A program made the translations under genes and the position numbers. Source: Cytophagales bacterium (GTDB taxonomy: Bacteria > Bacteroidota > Bacteroidia > Cytophagales > JAHDFW01). From it: 47,785 bases of DNA. This document shows positions 18,926 to 29,724 of this stretch, piece by piece (within the stretch, counting starts at the first letter, position 1; every line of letters starts with the position of its first letter). The notes under the pieces were generated by a model. That model was given only the letters and a program-made list of their open reading frames with translations. It was not told where the DNA came from and searched no databases. Location: contig JAHDFW010000007.1 in NCBI GenBank assembly GCA_020627945.1, forward strand, positions 4,039 to 51,823, written 5' to 3'.

Positions 18926-20518
18926 TTAGTATCTTAATACCCAAAGAGCGTTTCCAAATTCAGGGTTCTCTTGATTTACTTTCCCCATTGCATCTCCTAA
19001 GTTAGAAAAATCTGCAATAGTAACTCGGTGTACATTTTTCACACCACGAGGTTCTAAAATCTTAGAGTCATATCCTTTTTCAGCTAAAGTAGCTCTATAT
19101 TTCCTTGCGTTTTCAGGGTTTTCAAATGCTCCTGCAATCACATAGTGTCTATCCGTTCTTGTAGAAACAACTACGTCACCTGAACTATTAACAGATGGTT
19201 GAACAACTGGCTCTGGAGTTGACTCTGGCTCTGAAGCTGTTTCTTCATCTTCTGAAGCCGATTCATCAGATGAATTGGTTTCTTCCTCCTCATTACTAGA
19301 ACCTTCATTAGATTCTTCTGAATCTGAATTATCCGATTCTTCCCATCCGTTATCTTGAGCTATGCTTTCATCTTCAGAATAGTCTTCTTCGTCTGCACCC
19401 ATTCCGAACCATCCTTTCACCTTAGCTATTAAACCATCAAAGAAACCTGGCTCTTCAGTATACTCCTCTTCTTCCATGTCTGATTCATCTTCATCCATAG
19501 TATCTTCCTCCATTGCCTCTTCATCTTCCGTTGATTCTTCTTCGCTAGACTCTGCTGCTTCCGTTTCACTTTCATCACTAGACTCCATGTCCTCTTCAGC
19601 ATCAGCCATTGCTTCTTCACTTGAATCTGAATCTGAATCAGTTGAAGCATCTTCAGAATCCTCTGATGAACTCTCATCTGTAGACTCTTCCGAATCATCA
19701 GAATCCATTGCAGAAGCAGAAGCTTCAGAAGATTCCCAATCATCCTCAGTATCGGAAATAGCATCGCCATTTTCATCTTCGACATCTACAACCTCAACGT
19801 CTTGACTATTCTTCTTCCAGAATGCTAAAGAAGAAAGGCTCACATTGTTTTGTGTTTGTACAAAGAATGCTCCCGCACCCCCAAGTAACAATACCAGCAC
19901 TAAAGAAATCCAAATCCAAGCTTTACCTCCGCCTGACTTTTCTTTCTTTTCACCTGATTTTTTCTCTACTTTTCTTTTTTCTACAGGCACCTTTTTACGC
20001 ATTGCAGGTTTTCCTGGCACTCGTTTCACTGGTCTTTTAGGTCTTTCTGGACTACTCATTAGGTCTGTACTTTTATTTCTTAATTTAATACTCTCTTCGC
20101 GTTCTATCGGTTTAATAAAAAACTCCTGACAACCAAACGCTTCCGCAATAGGAAACCTCTCCATTTCAGGCTCGAATTGAATACTTTTGTTAGCATTAAG
20201 GAATAGTTTCCCTATGCCCTCCAAAATGTAAAAACTGCTTTCCTGAATTTCTTTCTGAATAGAAGCAATAAAAGCTTCCAGTTTCGATTGAACCTCCGAT
20301 AAAGATAGCTCCTCTGATTTTGCGATATGGTCCACCAATAGACCATCGTTGGTAATTAATCTAGCATTAAACGCCAAAGATTTCGCTGGCGGTGTGAAAA
20401 TATGCGTGATAGGATGAATTTCAGCGCTTTTATAATTCCCTACAAACCCTCCAAGACCCGGCAGTATAACACAGTCCGATTCACACAGTAAGTCTCGTAT
20501 ATACCTAACTAAATTCAA
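18926..20518 (-). CDS. HU-CCDC81-like N-terminal domain, TM segment, long Ser/Asp/Glu linker, C-terminal SPOR domain protein
   Basis: N-term MNLVRYIRDLLCESDCVILPGLGGFVGNYKSAEIHPITHIFTPPAKSLAFNARL; TM GKAWIWISLVLVLLLGGAGAFFV; C-term DRHYVIAGAFENPENARKYRATLAEKGYDSKILEPRGVKNVHRVTIADF. Confidence 0.82.
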   Translation of the reverse strand: MNLVRYIRDLLCESDCVILPGLGGFVGNYKSAEIHPITHIFTPPAKSLAFNARLITNDGLLVDHIAKSEELSLSEVQSKLEAFIASIQKEIQESSFYILEGIGKLFLNANKSIQFEPEMERFPIAEAFGCQEFFIKPIEREESIKLRNKSTDLMSSPERPKRPVKRVPGKPAMRKKVPVEKRKVEKKSGEKKEKSGGGKAWIWISLVLVLLLGGAGAFFVQTQNNVSLSSLAFWKKNSQDVEVVDVEDENGDAISDTEDDWESSEASASAMDSDDSEESTDESSSEDSEDASTDSDSDSSEEAMADAEEDMESSDESETEAAESSEEESTEDEEAMEEDTMDEDESDMEEEEYTEEPGFFDGLIAKVKGWFGMGADEEDYSEDESIAQDNGWEESDNSDSEESNEGSSNEEEETNSSDESASEDEETASEPESTPEPVVQPSVNSSGDVVVSTRTDRHYVIAGAFENPENARKYRATLAEKGYDSKILEPRGVKNVHRVTIADFSNLGDAMGKVNQENPEFGNALWVLRY

Positions 20519-22155
20519 CGCAAAAATGTGTAATTAATTCCAGCGCTAAAATTAAATGCTTTTTTCGGGTAATTTATATAATATTGATATTTTTTTGCAA
20601 TTAAATTATTTCCGAGCAAGAAGATCGAAAAGCGTTTTGACAGGTTATATTGAGCCTGTAGTCTTAAATCGAGAATAGTTGGTACATCTTGAAATTCATC
20701 AGTTTCAAGGTTATATCCTTTCATACCTCCTAGAATGTTTCCGTTCAACTGAAACTCCACTTTATCTTGAATTTTGTAATGACCAAATAGCTCAATCTCC
20801 CAAGACGGCATATAAGATACTGATTCGTAATTTTCTACCTGGTAACCATTTAAGCGCAAACTAACTCCAGTGGCAAAAACCTTCTTAAGGTGATACTCAG
20901 CCCCCATTTTCACGTAAGGATTATTTACTACACCTGTATTCCATAATGGAATAAAGCGAGTGGAATCTTGCATACCTGCAAACATGTGGTGATTCTCAAA
21001 TGATTGGAATCCAGCTTGAGCATTCAAAAACAAACCGGTTGCTAAACCTAACTTCGCTCCTGCTTCAATCCCAAGTGTTCTATTATTATCAAACATGATT
21101 GAAGCGGTGTCAATAAATGGATTTTCCTCGGTGATCGTTTCATAATTATTACGTTCTAAATCTCCATCCACGTTTAGATTCAATTGTACTTTATCATTTA
21201 GATCGTAACTCGCGTTAATCACTGGATACAGGTGAACATTTTTTGCATTCAAAATGGTATCCTTGTTCATCGCTATGCGAGCTCCTCCAAATACTTTGAG
21301 TTTGTCTTTACTATATTCAAATCCAGCTAATGCTTTGAAGATCATACGTGATAGTGTTGAGTCCTGAATTGAGATTCCATCGGAACTTAATTCAGAAGCT
21401 ACTTTTATCAATTGACCTTGGTTCAAAGTATATTGTACCTCACCGTCATAACCCAATTTAGTTTCACTAAACCAAGATGATGAATAATTACTAATTGGCA
21501 ACTTAACATCATAACTTAATTTGCCGCTTGAACCTTTTGCAGCGTTCAATTCTAATCCAACTTTATTATAGATTTGACGTACATTTTCTGGATCTGTATC
21601 TTGGTCAAGGTTTTGGTCAAATCCATAAAAGCGAACCGCACTTCTATCATAAAGTAATTTTGCTCCCAACTCATGTCCATTAACAAATCTGGTAATATAA
21701 CCATCAATCGTATTATCAGAAATTCCGGAGTTTTCGACTGGACCGTTTGCACTTGCAAAATGATCGAGGTTCAAACCATACCTCCACTCCTTGCTTCTCT
21801 TATTCGCAAAATGATAGTTTAGGATGGTAGTTCCATAATTACCAAAACCTGCCGTAAGATAACACTGATATAATTTCTCTAAATCGTCTTTCTTAGTTGT
21901 AAGCACTCTAACCTTATGATTGGCAGCATCTACATTAGCTTGATAGCTACCTGCCTTTATATAATCATATGTCTGAGTTGGTTTGAACGATTTACTTTTA
22001 TATTCAAGGTTTTCAAATTCTCTAGAAATCTGAGGAAGTTCGATCTCTCGTTGCTTCCAATACACGACTTCTTCGGAATCAATATTTCCTTGCCCAAATC
22101 CCGGTAATACTACCCCAGATAGCAGCACCGCCAATATGCATGTTAATCTACTCAT
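20515..22155 (-). CDS. Outer-membrane beta-barrel protein (TonB-receptor-barrel-like, no obvious plug)
   Basis: Signal peptide MSRLTCILAVLLSGVVLPGFGQ; alternating barrel-strand pattern; terminal aromatic FNFSAGINYTFLR. 4-bp overlap with the SPOR gene. Confidence 0.72.
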   Translation of the reverse strand: MSRLTCILAVLLSGVVLPGFGQGNIDSEEVVYWKQREIELPQISREFENLEYKSKSFKPTQTYDYIKAGSYQANVDAANHKVRVLTTKKDDLEKLYQCYLTAGFGNYGTTILNYHFANKRSKEWRYGLNLDHFASANGPVENSGISDNTIDGYITRFVNGHELGAKLLYDRSAVRFYGFDQNLDQDTDPENVRQIYNKVGLELNAAKGSSGKLSYDVKLPISNYSSSWFSETKLGYDGEVQYTLNQGQLIKVASELSSDGISIQDSTLSRMIFKALAGFEYSKDKLKVFGGARIAMNKDTILNAKNVHLYPVINASYDLNDKVQLNLNVDGDLERNNYETITEENPFIDTASIMFDNNRTLGIEAGAKLGLATGLFLNAQAGFQSFENHHMFAGMQDSTRFIPLWNTGVVNNPYVKMGAEYHLKKVFATGVSLRLNGYQVENYESVSYMPSWEIELFGHYKIQDKVEFQLNGNILGGMKGYNLETDEFQDVPTILDLRLQAQYNLSKRFSIFLLGNNLIAKKYQYYINYPKKAFNFSAGINYTFLR

Positions 22156-25100
22156 TGTTTGTTGTGTCAGGGGTTAAAGAATCAGGTTGAAGGGGTATGT
22201 TCCCTTCTTCCATAAACAAAGTGTCCGATCCAATCGATTGATCTTCCTGTTCAAGGAAATCTAACTTATTCGTTGCCGCTTCGACAATTTCAGGATCCTC
22301 GGACTTTTCTTTTAGCGATACCAATGTCGCTTTAGCTTGATAACGTTCATCTAAAGCTATGTAGTTATCTGCAATCAATAAAAAGGATTTCCCAAGCCAT
22401 TTGTCAAAGCTTGCAAAATTCTCATTTAACTGTCTTAACAACTCTATTGAACGTTCGTAGTTTTTATTTTTATAATGATATTCAGCAGACAAATATGCCG
22501 CTTCGGCTCCTTGCTCAGTTTTGGATTCAAGCCTAACCTGATCCAAATCTTGCAATGCAGAAGAGTCTTGCTCTAACGCAAACTTACTTTTAGCTCTTGT
22601 AATTAGCGCTCCATGCAAATCTCTGCTTCTCACAGACGTCTTATTTATTAGATCATTTGCTCTCCAAACCGATTGTTCATAGTTTCCTAAGGCAAACTCA
22701 CAATTCATAAGCCCCTTATACCCTCTTACCTTATCTTTATTCTTAGTAGAATAGTCCAAGAGCAATTGATACTTAGTTTTTGCCAACTCCATGCTATCTA
22801 GTGCATAATAAAGATCTGCACATTTGTAAATAGCTCTACCAGCATAGTAACTCTTATTGTCTTTTATTACTTGTTCATAGGCCTCAACAGCTGCAGTTTT
22901 ATTGCCTTCTAGCCTATAACACTCTCCCATAAAATATCTAGCGTCATGAACATATGTTGATGTTGGATATCCTTTTATAAAACTGCTAAATGCTTGGGCT
23001 CCTCGTGGATACTTTTCTAGGGCAAATAAATTTTTAGCGTTCTCGTATTCAATGGTCTCCGTATTATTATCATCTGGGTTTGCTTTCTTATAAGCAGCAA
23101 GATATTTGTCAAACTCGTCGGATTGACCTAGACGATTAAGGGATTCTTGCAAGCTAAATACCGAACTTTTGGCTACCTCATGAGTTGGATAATTCTCAAT
23201 AATTCGCACAAAATCCTGCTTCGCACTTTGGAAATTCCCAAGGTTACTAAAGGCAATCCCTCTTTTCTCCAAGGCAAATGGAACTAGTTCTGAATTAGGG
23301 TACTCGTTTATTAGCTTTCCAAAATCATTGGATGCCTCTTGATAGTTAGCAATATCATAATTCACGATACCTGATTGAAAAACTGCATTATCAGCATAAC
23401 CAGATCCAGGGTGCTTTCTTACCATGGTTCTGAATCGGTTCTTTGACTCTTCGTAGTTTTTTGCAAAATAATTAGCTATTCCAGCTTGAAATAAAGCATA
23501 GTCATTGAGATACTTGGATTCGTTTGATGCTCTTTCATATAATTCAGCAGCTTTTACGTTCTCTTTCTTGATATATTGGCAGTCTGCTAATCGAATAACC
23601 GCATCATAATAGATGTCATCCTTAATTTTAACGTTATCTACGTAATACTTGTAGTGTCCTGCAGCTTTTGTAAATTCTTTATTGTTGTAATACGCGTGTG
23701 CAATTCCATATCTCGCACGATCATAATATTCCGACTGACGATTCTGATCCGTTTGAAACAATCCTGAATAATTCAAGATTGCCTGATTGTAATCCCCTTT
23801 TTGAGCCATCATCTCCGCTTTCAGGAAATATGAAGACGCCTTTACCGTTTTATCTGGAGTATAAACAAATGCCTTATCAAGATACGATTCGGTAGTTGCA
23901 AAATCCTGACAATTATAATATTTAATTGCCAACATAAAAGCGGCGTTTTGATAAGCTCCTTTTATCTTTTCACTTTTATTTCGAATGCCTGCAAGGTACT
24001 TAAGAGCATCTTCATAATTGTCCGATTTCAAATAAGCGTCGCTTAATGCTTCTCTAGCTCTGTTAGCATTTCGATCATCTGGATAAAGCTCTAAATACCT
24101 GGTCAACCCAATGATCGAATTTGCATAATTACCTGTCTCGAAACTTAACATTCCATAGTTGTACAATGCTTCTTTCTCAATATTCTTATCATAATCAAGC
24201 AAATAAGCCTGTTTATAAGCAGTTACAGCCAGATCATTACGTTTCGTGTTTTGATAACTATGCCCAAGGTAATACGCTGCCACTTGAGCAACAGAATCAT
24301 CAGGAATCATAGCTTTCTTTAAATTTTCAACCGCTAAATCGTATTGCTGGGCAGCAAAATATGAGTAACCCAATCTGTAATGTGTTTCTCTACCTTTAGG
24401 ACTAGCATCCTTTAGATACATTTTTGCCTTTTCATAGTCTTGTTTATCAAAATAAGCCGAACCAACGTAAAGCGAAGTAATACCACTATTAGACTTTTTT
24501 AGAATCGGCTCGCCATAACTAATTACCTTATCATAGTCTCCATTGTTGTAATAAGCCTTACAAAGCATCCCAGGAACGACTTTACCGTAACTTGAATTTT
24601 GCTTCAATTCTTCCAATGCATCTATGGCTTTAGGCCAATTCTCATTCTCCATATAGATATAGCTACAATAGTAAGCTCCTGCTGCCTTATACTTGCTATT
24701 TCTTAGTCTTGAGCGCTCAAACCTACCTAAGGCTTTATTGAACATTTTCTTACTGAAGTAAGAGTATGCTAATTTAAAGTTCAATTCAGAACGCTCCTCT
24801 TCAGATAATTCTGAACTTTCTACTCCAGCAAAATACTTAATTGCTTTATCATACTTGCTATTTGCATAGAAGTGCTTACCAAGCTGAAAATAAGTAAGTT
24901 TAGAAGTAAAGTGGGTAGGATTCTTTTCGGTGAAATCTACTAAATCCTGCTCGGCATTTGGATGAAATAAATATAAATGCGAAGTAAGTCGGTAGTAGTC
25001 TGCCCACACCTTGTGAGAGGCATCATCACTCCTTAGATAGTCTTCGAATCGCGAAATGGCCGCATTGTAATGACCACGTTCATACAATTCTACCCCTCTA

Positions 25101-25213
25101 TCATATGTTCTTTGAGAACTGCTATAGTAAACGGGATTTTGAGCCTTTGTGACTACATGAATCAATGAGATGCATGCAAATACCAATATGGATACCAGCC
25201 TTGGGTAATTCAT
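22148..25213 (-). CDS. Large exported tetratricopeptide repeat protein, 1021 aa
   Basis: Many TPR units, e.g. YDRGVELYERGHYNAAISRFEDYLRSDD, FAKNYEESKNRFRTMVRKHPGSGYADNAVFQSGI. Overlaps the barrel gene by 8 bp. Confidence 0.88.
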   Translation of the reverse strand: MNYPRLVSILVFACISLIHVVTKAQNPVYYSSSQRTYDRGVELYERGHYNAAISRFEDYLRSDDASHKVWADYYRLTSHLYLFHPNAEQDLVDFTEKNPTHFTSKLTYFQLGKHFYANSKYDKAIKYFAGVESSELSEEERSELNFKLAYSYFSKKMFNKALGRFERSRLRNSKYKAAGAYYCSYIYMENENWPKAIDALEELKQNSSYGKVVPGMLCKAYYNNGDYDKVISYGEPILKKSNSGITSLYVGSAYFDKQDYEKAKMYLKDASPKGRETHYRLGYSYFAAQQYDLAVENLKKAMIPDDSVAQVAAYYLGHSYQNTKRNDLAVTAYKQAYLLDYDKNIEKEALYNYGMLSFETGNYANSIIGLTRYLELYPDDRNANRAREALSDAYLKSDNYEDALKYLAGIRNKSEKIKGAYQNAAFMLAIKYYNCQDFATTESYLDKAFVYTPDKTVKASSYFLKAEMMAQKGDYNQAILNYSGLFQTDQNRQSEYYDRARYGIAHAYYNNKEFTKAAGHYKYYVDNVKIKDDIYYDAVIRLADCQYIKKENVKAAELYERASNESKYLNDYALFQAGIANYFAKNYEESKNRFRTMVRKHPGSGYADNAVFQSGIVNYDIANYQEASNDFGKLINEYPNSELVPFALEKRGIAFSNLGNFQSAKQDFVRIIENYPTHEVAKSSVFSLQESLNRLGQSDEFDKYLAAYKKANPDDNNTETIEYENAKNLFALEKYPRGAQAFSSFIKGYPTSTYVHDARYFMGECYRLEGNKTAAVEAYEQVIKDNKSYYAGRAIYKCADLYYALDSMELAKTKYQLLLDYSTKNKDKVRGYKGLMNCEFALGNYEQSVWRANDLINKTSVRSRDLHGALITRAKSKFALEQDSSALQDLDQVRLESKTEQGAEAAYLSAEYHYKNKNYERSIELLRQLNENFASFDKWLGKSFLLIADNYIALDERYQAKATLVSLKEKSEDPEIVEAATNKLDFLEQEDQSIGSDTLFMEEGNIPLQPDSLTPDTTNNE

Positions 25214-25259
25214 AACATTTACAATAAAGTTGCGTACTTTTTTTCCTTCCAGACTTCTA

Positions 25260-27569
25260 CTAGAATGACCAAGACATTCCGAAACTTGGAATGATTGGCA
25301 ATTGGTAAGTTTTTAAGCCTGTTACTCTATCAACGTAAAAAATATTGTTTCTATTGTAAGTATTGATAAGTCCACCATTGATTTCCATGGTAGTCTTGTT
25401 CTTAAACTTAATTACTTTCTTAACCGAAATATCTAATCTATGATAAGCGGGAAGACGGCCTCCATTAAGTGGACCATACACAATACCTAAATCTCCATTT
25501 TGAGTAGTAATATCCTGATCTAAATTACCTGAGAACTGATATTCTTCAAAAAATGCCTGTGTTTGTGTAAATGGGAAACCTGTTCCTAAATTCCATCTTA
25601 AGCTAAGTTCCCATGAATTGTTTTTACCAAGTTTTCTTGCCGCCAAAAAGTTTAGATTATGACGTCTATCAAAATTAGTTGGGTAACGTCTAATTAGTCC
25701 TGTGTTATCTGTAACACCATCTCGATATACATAACCTATGGAATAACCAGCTTGAACATATAAGGTTTTACGTTCATATCTGAATTGAATATCTACTCCT
25801 TGTGCTAAACCAGTTTCAACGATGTAATCAGCATCGATTTTGTAATCTCTGTTAACGTTTACCAGTTGTGTAAAGTCTTTCACATATGGCTCTACATCGA
25901 TCTCTATATAATCATTCAGGTCTATTTCCACCCCAAATAAGGCATGTCTCGCTGTTTGAAGTTTGTTTCTAACTCTATTTCCTCTTTCATCGATAAGAAT
26001 TCTTGGCGACGATAAAAACCCTGCAAATAAGTTTACCACGTCTCTATCCGATCGAGTTGCAATCAAGTTTTGAGTAAAAAAACCTCCTGCGAATTTCAAT
26101 CGTACTTTATCAGTCAGGTTGTACTTAAATCCTAAACGAGGTTCCGGACGGATATTATTCAATGAAGCATAATAATGGAACCTGATACTTGGCTCTAACA
26201 CATATCTTGTTTTTGCCACCTTGTAACGAGCATAAGCAGCTAACTCGGTATTATTCTCACGTAGTGGAGGCGTAAATTGCCCTCTATTATTAAATCCTTG
26301 AAAATCAGTAGTATTAGCTACAAAACTCACTCCATACCTTAACTCATTCTTTGCGATATTCTCAGTAAAATCGAGGTTAAAATTGAAGTTATCAACCACA
26401 CTATAACGTGGGCTGGAGCTCTCCTGGGAGATATTAATATCATATTTGGAATAACCCAAATGTCCCGTCATTACGCTTGAACTAGAGGTAGGCAAAAGAA
26501 GAAAGTTACCTCCTATCCCTCTGTTCGTCCAGCTTATGTTGTTCAATGAATCTAAGTTGGCATTATCTACAAAATTAAACGCTGAAACTGATGCTTTACT
26601 TCCAGACTCAGCTTGTAAAACTACTTTACCATAGGTATCACTAAAACTATAAGGAAGTCCATTATCATTCACGTATGAATACAGCAAAGGAGCTGTTCTA
26701 TTCAAATATGAGGTTCTTTGAGAAAACAAAAACGACATACCGCTATTCTCAGTTGCCCCCCTTGCAATAGGTCCCTCCAACACTAATTTTCCAGTAAACG
26801 GGTTGGCAGATATTTTACCTTTAACCTTTCTTTTATTCCCATCACGCGTTCTGATATCCATAACCGAAGAAATTCGACCACCATAATCAGCCTTAAAACC
26901 ACCTGTATACACATCCACACTTCTTAACAAATCTGTATCAAACACTGAAAAAAGCCCTATGGAGTGAAATGGATTGTATACCATCATTCCATCCAACAAA
27001 GTAAGATTCTGAACAGGACTTCCCCCTCTGATATATAATTGACCTCCTTGGTCACCTGTAAACACAACCCCTGGAAGTGTTTGAAGATATTGCGCTAAAT
27101 CAGGCTCTCCACCAATACTTGGCATTAGCTTAATTTTACGTGGAGTAACTTTAGTTACACCCACATTTACATTCTTGGTACGATCAATTTTCTCAGCAAA
27201 AACCTCTACCGCTTCAATTTCCTGAGTACCAACCTTCAAATTATAATTAAGAGTAGTTATTACGCCACCTCTAACCGTAATTGATTCTTTAACAGTATCA
27301 AAACCTATAGAAGTTACCATCAAGGTATAGTCTCCAGCTGGTACTTTAGTTAAGGAATAAAAACCATTAACATCAGTAGCAATACCAATTTGGGTTCCTT
27401 TCAAATATACATTAGAAAAAAGAAGGGGTTCACCAGTTTCCGCACTATATAAAAAACCACGAATCTCACCAGTATTATTTTGCGCATACAACGCTCCTTG
27501 AACCATCCCTACCAACAGTAAGGCGCAAACAATAATTTTACTTTTCACAACAACTAGAATTTGCTCCAA
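25260..27569 (-). CDS. TonB-dependent receptor with carboxypeptidase-regulatory-like domain
   Basis: GEIRGFLYSAETGEPLLFSNVYLKGTQIGIATDVNGFYSLTKVPAGDYTLMVTSIGFD; plug LAQYLQTLPGVVFTGDQGGQLYIRGGSPVQNLTLLDGMMVYNPFH. Confidence 0.92.
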   Translation of the reverse strand: MEQILVVVKSKIIVCALLLVGMVQGALYAQNNTGEIRGFLYSAETGEPLLFSNVYLKGTQIGIATDVNGFYSLTKVPAGDYTLMVTSIGFDTVKESITVRGGVITTLNYNLKVGTQEIEAVEVFAEKIDRTKNVNVGVTKVTPRKIKLMPSIGGEPDLAQYLQTLPGVVFTGDQGGQLYIRGGSPVQNLTLLDGMMVYNPFHSIGLFSVFDTDLLRSVDVYTGGFKADYGGRISSVMDIRTRDGNKRKVKGKISANPFTGKLVLEGPIARGATENSGMSFLFSQRTSYLNRTAPLLYSYVNDNGLPYSFSDTYGKVVLQAESGSKASVSAFNFVDNANLDSLNNISWTNRGIGGNFLLLPTSSSSVMTGHLGYSKYDINISQESSSPRYSVVDNFNFNLDFTENIAKNELRYGVSFVANTTDFQGFNNRGQFTPPLRENNTELAAYARYKVAKTRYVLEPSIRFHYYASLNNIRPEPRLGFKYNLTDKVRLKFAGGFFTQNLIATRSDRDVVNLFAGFLSSPRILIDERGNRVRNKLQTARHALFGVEIDLNDYIEIDVEPYVKDFTQLVNVNRDYKIDADYIVETGLAQGVDIQFRYERKTLYVQAGYSIGYVYRDGVTDNTGLIRRYPTNFDRRHNLNFLAARKLGKNNSWELSLRWNLGTGFPFTQTQAFFEEYQFSGNLDQDITTQNGDLGIVYGPLNGGRLPAYHRLDISVKKVIKFKNKTTMEINGGLINTYNRNNIFYVDRVTGLKTYQLPIIPSFGMSWSF

Positions 27570-27683
27570 AAGTAATCATTTTTTCCACTTATCCAGCGAT
27601 TTTGAACAATTTTGCATTGCTCAACCTTACTTTTTCTGAGAATCGATTATAGGTGAATTTTATTACGACCTTAACCTAAGATT

Positions 27684-28394
27684 TTAAAGAATCCTAATAC
27701 TATCATCAACTAACCCTGCAACTAGGTCATATTGATCCATTTTCATGCAAAATTTGATATCCTCATGATTCCGAAACGAATTCAATCTACGATAATGAGC
27801 TGCATTAGCTGAATAATCTTCCCAACCTTGTATTTTAGCTGAATTGCTCATCCCAATTGAAACAAAAACAGAGTCCGAATTATGTTCAAATCCTGCACCT
27901 AAAAGTAGCTCTGCCAAATAGCCCGCATATAGTGTATCCTCTAGACTAAATCTCCCCTTCCATCCTGCACAAAAGATTAGAACGTCTTTACCTACTTTTT
28001 TAAGATAGTTTAGAGTTGAAGAAGCATTTAAAAAAGATCCAATTAGCACTTGATCTGCATCTTTAGACAAATTAAGAGCCTTTGTCCCATTGGTGGTAGT
28101 CATTACCAATGTCTTTCCCTTTACATCTTCTCCCTCGTAATCAAAGGGCGAATTACCATAATGAAACCCTTCTACCTTTTTCCCACCTCGTTCTGCTGCT
28201 TTTATATATTCATTACCTTGGAAAGAGTTACAATGATCCAAGTCACTCACAGGTATGACCTTCGCTACCCCATTGCTCAACGCAGCAGTCATGGTAGATG
28301 TAGCTCTAAAAATATCCACAACCACAACTACTTTACCTGTCAGGTCGAATAAATCAATGGTCTTTGGTGTAAGACAAATATCTACGTTTGGCAT
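27684..28394 (-). CDS. comB: 2-phosphosulfolactate phosphatase
   Basis: VVVVDIFRATSTMTAALSNGVAKVIPVSD, GNSPFDYEGEDVKGKTLVMTTTNGTKAL, CAGWKGRFSLEDTLYAGYLAE. Confidence 0.92.
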   Translation of the reverse strand: MPNVDICLTPKTIDLFDLTGKVVVVVDIFRATSTMTAALSNGVAKVIPVSDLDHCNSFQGNEYIKAAERGGKKVEGFHYGNSPFDYEGEDVKGKTLVMTTTNGTKALNLSKDADQVLIGSFLNASSTLNYLKKVGKDVLIFCAGWKGRFSLEDTLYAGYLAELLLGAGFEHNSDSVFVSIGMSNSAKIQGWEDYSANAAHYRRLNSFRNHEDIKFCMKMDQYDLVAGLVDDSIRIL

Positions 28395-28409
28395 CTTTTG
28401 TTTTTAAAT

Positions 28410-29516
28410 TTACCCTTTATAGAATGGCAATTTGACAACCTGTGCCTTTAATTGCTTCTTTCTTACCTGAATAAAGATTTCAGAATCCACTGATGAATTA
28501 GCTTTTGCAACATAACCAAGTCCAATTCCCTTATCCAAACATGGTGATTGAGTACCAGAAGTTACGAATCCAATATCGTTACCTTCTGAATCACATATAA
28601 CATAATCCTTTCGTGGAATACCTCTTTCCAACATCTCAAATGCTACTAATTTTCTGGTAATTCCTTGCTCCTTTTGGTTAGTCAACCAATCTTTATCTAC
28701 AAAATCAGAATCTTTTTTCAATTTAGTAATCCAACCTAACCCAGCTTCCAAAGGAGAGGTTTCATCCGTTATATCATTACCATATAGGCAATACCCCATT
28801 TCCAATCTTAATGTATCTCTAGCAGCCAGTCCAATAGGCATAATTCCTTGAGATTTACCAGCTTCCATGATTTTATCAAACACATCCACTGCTATATTTC
28901 CAGGCACATAAATTTCAAATCCACCAGAACCAGTATATCCAGTAGCTGAAACTATAATATCCTGATGACCTGCAAAATCACTTATTTCGAACGTATAAAA
29001 GCCAAGTTCTTTCAAATCTACGGATGTCAATGACTGAATTGCCTCAGCTGCTTTAGGCCCCTGAATAGCAAACAATGATATATCCTCAGATTTATTCTCT
29101 AATTCAGCACCAAACTTTTCATTCTGCTTTACAACCCAATCCCAATCTTTATCAACATTGGCTCCGTTAACAACCAACAAATATTCTACATCACTAATCA
29201 TGTAAACAATCAGATCATCTACAATTCCACCTTTACCGTTTGGAAAACAAGAATATTGTGCTTTTCCTGGAAACAGTTTAGATACATCATTACTTGTAAC
29301 ATACTGAATTAGATCCAATGCTTTTTCTCCTCGAACGTAAAATTCACCCATATGAGAAACATCAAAAATCCCTACTCCCTCACGTACACAATTATGCTCT
29401 TCTATTACTCCTGAATACTGCACAGGCATCGAAAAACCTGCAAAAGGTACCATCTTAGCTCCTAATTCAATATGTTTTTCATCTAGAGCAATCTTCTTCA
29501 ATTCTTGAGTTTCCAT
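28410..29516 (-). CDS. gcvT: Glycine cleavage system aminomethyltransferase (T protein)
   Basis: GAKMVPFAGFSMPVQYSGVIEEHNCVREGVGIFDVSHMGEF, SATGYTGSGGFEIYV, GLAARDTLRLEMGYCLYGNDI. Confidence 0.96.
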   Translation of the reverse strand: METQELKKIALDEKHIELGAKMVPFAGFSMPVQYSGVIEEHNCVREGVGIFDVSHMGEFYVRGEKALDLIQYVTSNDVSKLFPGKAQYSCFPNGKGGIVDDLIVYMISDVEYLLVVNGANVDKDWDWVVKQNEKFGAELENKSEDISLFAIQGPKAAEAIQSLTSVDLKELGFYTFEISDFAGHQDIIVSATGYTGSGGFEIYVPGNIAVDVFDKIMEAGKSQGIMPIGLAARDTLRLEMGYCLYGNDITDETSPLEAGLGWITKLKKDSDFVDKDWLTNQKEQGITRKLVAFEMLERGIPRKDYVICDSEGNDIGFVTSGTQSPCLDKGIGLGYVAKANSSVDSEIFIQVRKKQLKAQVVKLPFYKG

Positions 29517-29724
29517 CGTATTTTCTTTTAGTTCTATTCGTAATAATTCACTGAATTGAATTATTCTATCATCAATTCGGTTATTATAAGGGCGAATGTA
29601 CCAATTTTTAGCATTATTTAAACACCTGTTTGAACCAATTTTCTAAATTTGTTTTTATAGATTAAAAAGGTGCTATTTTTTTTCGCCTTAATAGAATTAA
29701 TCTTACCGACTAATTATCTTAAAT

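Noticed and set aside
19476-19805. Plus-strand Ser-rich ORF (MSDSSSSIVSSSIASSS...) and minus-frame Lys/Met-rich ORF 19429..19785
   Set aside because: Antisense/alternate-frame reading of the Ser/Asp/Glu-rich linker codons of the SPOR protein.
29542-29565. Inverted repeat AATAATTCA-CTGAAT-TGAATTATT upstream of gcvT
   Set aside because: Perfect 9-bp arms, but AT-rich in AT-rich DNA; could be an operator or chance. Not enough support.
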